Assembly (NCBI GenBank): GCA_039978895.1
Contig: JBDWAL010000033.1
Location: forward strand, 1-64,000
From: Aliishimia sp039978895
Lineage (GTDB): Bacteria; Pseudomonadota; Alphaproteobacteria; Rhodobacterales; Rhodobacteraceae
Direction of reading: 5' to 3'
Length of the DNA: 64,000 nucleotides
Part shown: in pieces, positions 62,414 through 64,000 of the stretch
Layout: each line of letters opens with the position of its first letter
Position numbering within the stretch: the first letter of the stretch is position 1
Program-made: the position numbers and the translations under genes
The notes under the pieces: model-generated
Database searches by the model: none
Told to the model about the DNA's origin: nothing
What the model saw: only the letters and a program-made list of their open reading frames with translations

Positions 62414-62490
62414 TGGTAGCGTGAGGCGGACTTGAACCGCCGACCCCAGCATTATGAGTGCTGTGCTCTAACCAACTGAGCTATCACGCC
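62414..62490 (-). tRNA. tRNA with CAU anticodon, probably tRNA-Met (elongator)
   Basis: A full cloverleaf of 77 nt on the minus strand: acceptor GGCGTGA with TCACGCT (first pair G-U), D-loop AGCTCAGTTGGTTAGAGC, anticodon loop CTCATAA with CAT, T-loop GGTTCAAGTCC and encoded CCA. An initiator is excluded because the first pair is not the unpaired C1-A72 type. A lysidine-modified tRNA-Ile (CAU) remains possible; the acceptor and anticodon-stem sequence favour Met. Confidence 0.9.
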
Positions 62491-62682
62491 ACGTTTCGGC
62501 GCTCCGCTTAGACCCACGTGGCGAGGCTGTCAAACGGTTTATCGCAACGCACGTGTCGCAATTGTCGCGCGGAATGGCAGTGTTCTGCACATTCTGTATC
62601 GTGATCAAAGGCTTGGTGCTGCTTGCGCAGTTGGATTGCACTCAAATAATGGGCAGGGCGATCTTACGAAGGGGCGCGTTGC

Positions 62683-64000
62683 GTGACTGAAAAACGCAAA
62701 CTTTTACGGTATGCTTTGGTGTGTTTGTTGTCTTGTTTGTGGACAACCCCAGTTTGGGCCGAGTCAGTGCGCTTGTCCTTTTCGACTTATGGGACACCTG
62801 GGCTGATCGATATGCCGGTCGCACTGTCCGCCCCGGATGCCGAATTGGTCGTGACAGCATCGTATTTCGAAAATATCACACGTTCGACTTTGAGCTTCCA
62901 AATAACCCCACGACTTTCCGCCGCGTTTCGATATTCCGGGTTGGAGGGTTTAGGCGGTTCTGTCCGTGATAATTTGTTCGACCGTTCATTTGATCTGCAA
63001 CTTCGCGTCTTAGACGAAGGCAGGGTTGTTCCGGCGGTTGCCATTGGATTGCGCGATTTCATTGGTACGGGTGTTTATTCTTCAGAATATATCGTGGCCA
63101 CCAAGAACATAGGCACGCGTGTCTCGCTAACTGGTGGTGTGGGCTGGGGTCGGTTAGGACGACGTGGTTATCTTGAACGTGCAGACCCAACTGCAACAAC
63201 AAACCAAGGTGGGCAATTTGAAACGACGCGCTGGTTTCGTGGCAAAGCGGCGTTTTTTGGCGGTGTGGCGTGGCAAATTAATGACCGTGCGCAACTCAAG
63301 TTGGAATATTCATCGGACTCCTACATACAAGAGGAAGCTGGCGCCGCCATTGATCGACGCAATCAAGTCAACATCGGAGTCGATTATCGGCTGAACGACA
63401 AGGTCGCATTGCAAGCGTTCCATCTATATGGGGCGACCTTCGGTGTGGCCATCAATGTTCGCAACAACCCGAAATCGGCCAAATCCCCAAGTGGAACGCA
63501 CGCGGCCCCGTACCCTGTGCGACCGCGTGGGGCAGCACGGGATTTGGGATGGGTGAATGAGGATGTCGCGCGTCGCACCCTTCGCGAAGCGCTCGCGATT
63601 GCGATGCGACATGAAGGGCTTGTCGTCGAAGGTTTGGATTTATCCGGGACGCGCGTACAAATTCACGTCCGTAATACACGATACAATTTTACAGCCGAAG
63701 CAGTCGGACGAACTGCACGTGTGTTGACGCAAGTACTGCCGGACAGTGTAGAACAATTCGAAATTACTCTGAGTGGCAATGGTGTTGCGACCTCCCAAGT
63801 ACGTTTCAGCCGAACCGCCCTTGAACGATATGAACACGCGCCGGATGGGCCTGAGCGCATGTTACAAAACGCGCGGATCCAAGAGGCAAATCTTGAAACA
63901 TTGCCGCGTTTTGATCCGACGCTGTACCCTCGCTTCACTTGGGGCTTGGGACCTTATCTTCGGGCGAGTTATTTTGATCCTGATCGCCCGGTTCTTGCTG
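62683..64000 (+). CDS. YjbH-type outer-membrane protein (cut by window edge)
   Basis: From a GTG at 62683 (with GAAGGGG upstream) the frame is open to the end of the window, at least 439 codons. The signal peptide is ALVCLLSCLWTTPVWA, followed by the YjbH domain opening SFSTYGTPGLIDMPVAL and alternating amphipathic strands (GTRVSLTGGVGWGRLGRRGY, RAQLKLEYSSDSYIQEE). YjbH-family proteins are predicted outer-membrane beta-barrel proteins linked to exopolysaccharide export. The 3' part and the rest of any operon are outside the window. Confidence 0.8.
   Translation, partial: MTEKRKLLRYALVCLLSCLWTTPVWAESVRLSFSTYGTPGLIDMPVALSAPDAELVVTASYFENITRSTLSFQITPRLSAAFRYSGLEGLGGSVRDNLFDRSFDLQLRVLDEGRVVPAVAIGLRDFIGTGVYSSEYIVATKNIGTRVSLTGGVGWGRLGRRGYLERADPTATTNQGGQFETTRWFRGKAAFFGGVAWQINDRAQLKLEYSSDSYIQEEAGAAIDRRNQVNIGVDYRLNDKVALQAFHLYGATFGVAINVRNNPKSAKSPSGTHAAPYPVRPRGAARDLGWVNEDVARRTLREALAIAMRHEGLVVEGLDLSGTRVQIHVRNTRYNFTAEAVGRTARVLTQVLPDSVEQFEITLSGNGVATSQVRFSRTALERYEHAPDGPERMLQNARIQEANLETLPRFDPTLYPRFTWGLGPYLRASYFDPDRPVLA

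Noticed and set aside
62414..62490. tRNA gene as an integration site
   Set aside because: No integrase gene and no partial copy of the tRNA 3' end were found nearby.
1..64000. CRISPR array or phage island
   Set aside because: No evenly spaced direct repeats with unique spacers and no phage structural or integrase genes were seen.

Overview
The window looks like a chromosomal segment of a marine alphaproteobacterium of the Roseobacter group (Rhodobacteraceae). This rests on the gene complement rather than a database search: a BamF-type DUF3035 lipoprotein, a DUF1674 SdhAF4 homologue, two secreted proteins with VPLPA-type C-terminal sorting signals, a TRAP transporter, and a set of housekeeping genes (pnp, purH, lspA, rsmB-like, dapB, rbfA, truB, rpsO, hemC, hemE).

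Layout. 0-7.4 kb is a decay zone. It holds the 3' end of an IS110-type transposase, then a GntR regulator, a sugar-binding protein and a sugar ABC ATPase that are all broken by stops and frameshifts, the tail of an anmK gene, an intact VPLPA-CTERM secreted protein, and an IS1380-type transposase that seems to lack an internal conserved block. 7.4-18.2 kb is an aromatic-acid catabolic island. Divergent operons encode a phthalate-dioxygenase-type reductase, a dihydrodiol-dehydrogenase-like protein, a 4,5-dihydroxyphthalate-decarboxylase-like protein and a small unknown, against a Rieske oxygenase, a gentisate-1,2-dioxygenase-like cupin and a DctPQM TRAP uptake system. A fumarylacetoacetase-family hydrolase, a YceI protein and a MarR regulator follow. 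The same palindrome, core ATTAGATATCTAAT, lies between the divergent operons and twice in front of yceI, so one MarR protein probably controls the whole island.

18.2-31 kb is a mixed region: a Tat-exported PhoD phosphatase with a PhoB-box-like site, a monooxygenase/MarR/membrane-protein mini-operon, RarD, an RluA-type pseudouridine synthase, an aldehyde dehydrogenase, a 1-Cys peroxiredoxin, two glycosyltransferases and a second VPLPA-type protein. Its gaps contain degenerate repeats. 31-50.3 kb is mostly core: pnp with a structured leader; an orphan HWE kinase; a long minus-strand run rsmB-like / heparinase-like / purH / lspA / bamF / M16 / M16; then dapB, rbfA, a DUF2233 protein, truB and rpsO.

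50.5-56.5 kb is a tight six-gene minus-strand operon with four predicted GT-B glycosyltransferases, a histidine phosphatase and a polysaccharide deacetylase. It is the best candidate here for an uncharacterised glycan or glycolipid pathway. A divergent MscS-type channel, a desaturase-family membrane protein, divergent hemC/hemE, a CAU tRNA, and a truncated YjbH-like outer-membrane protein finish the window.
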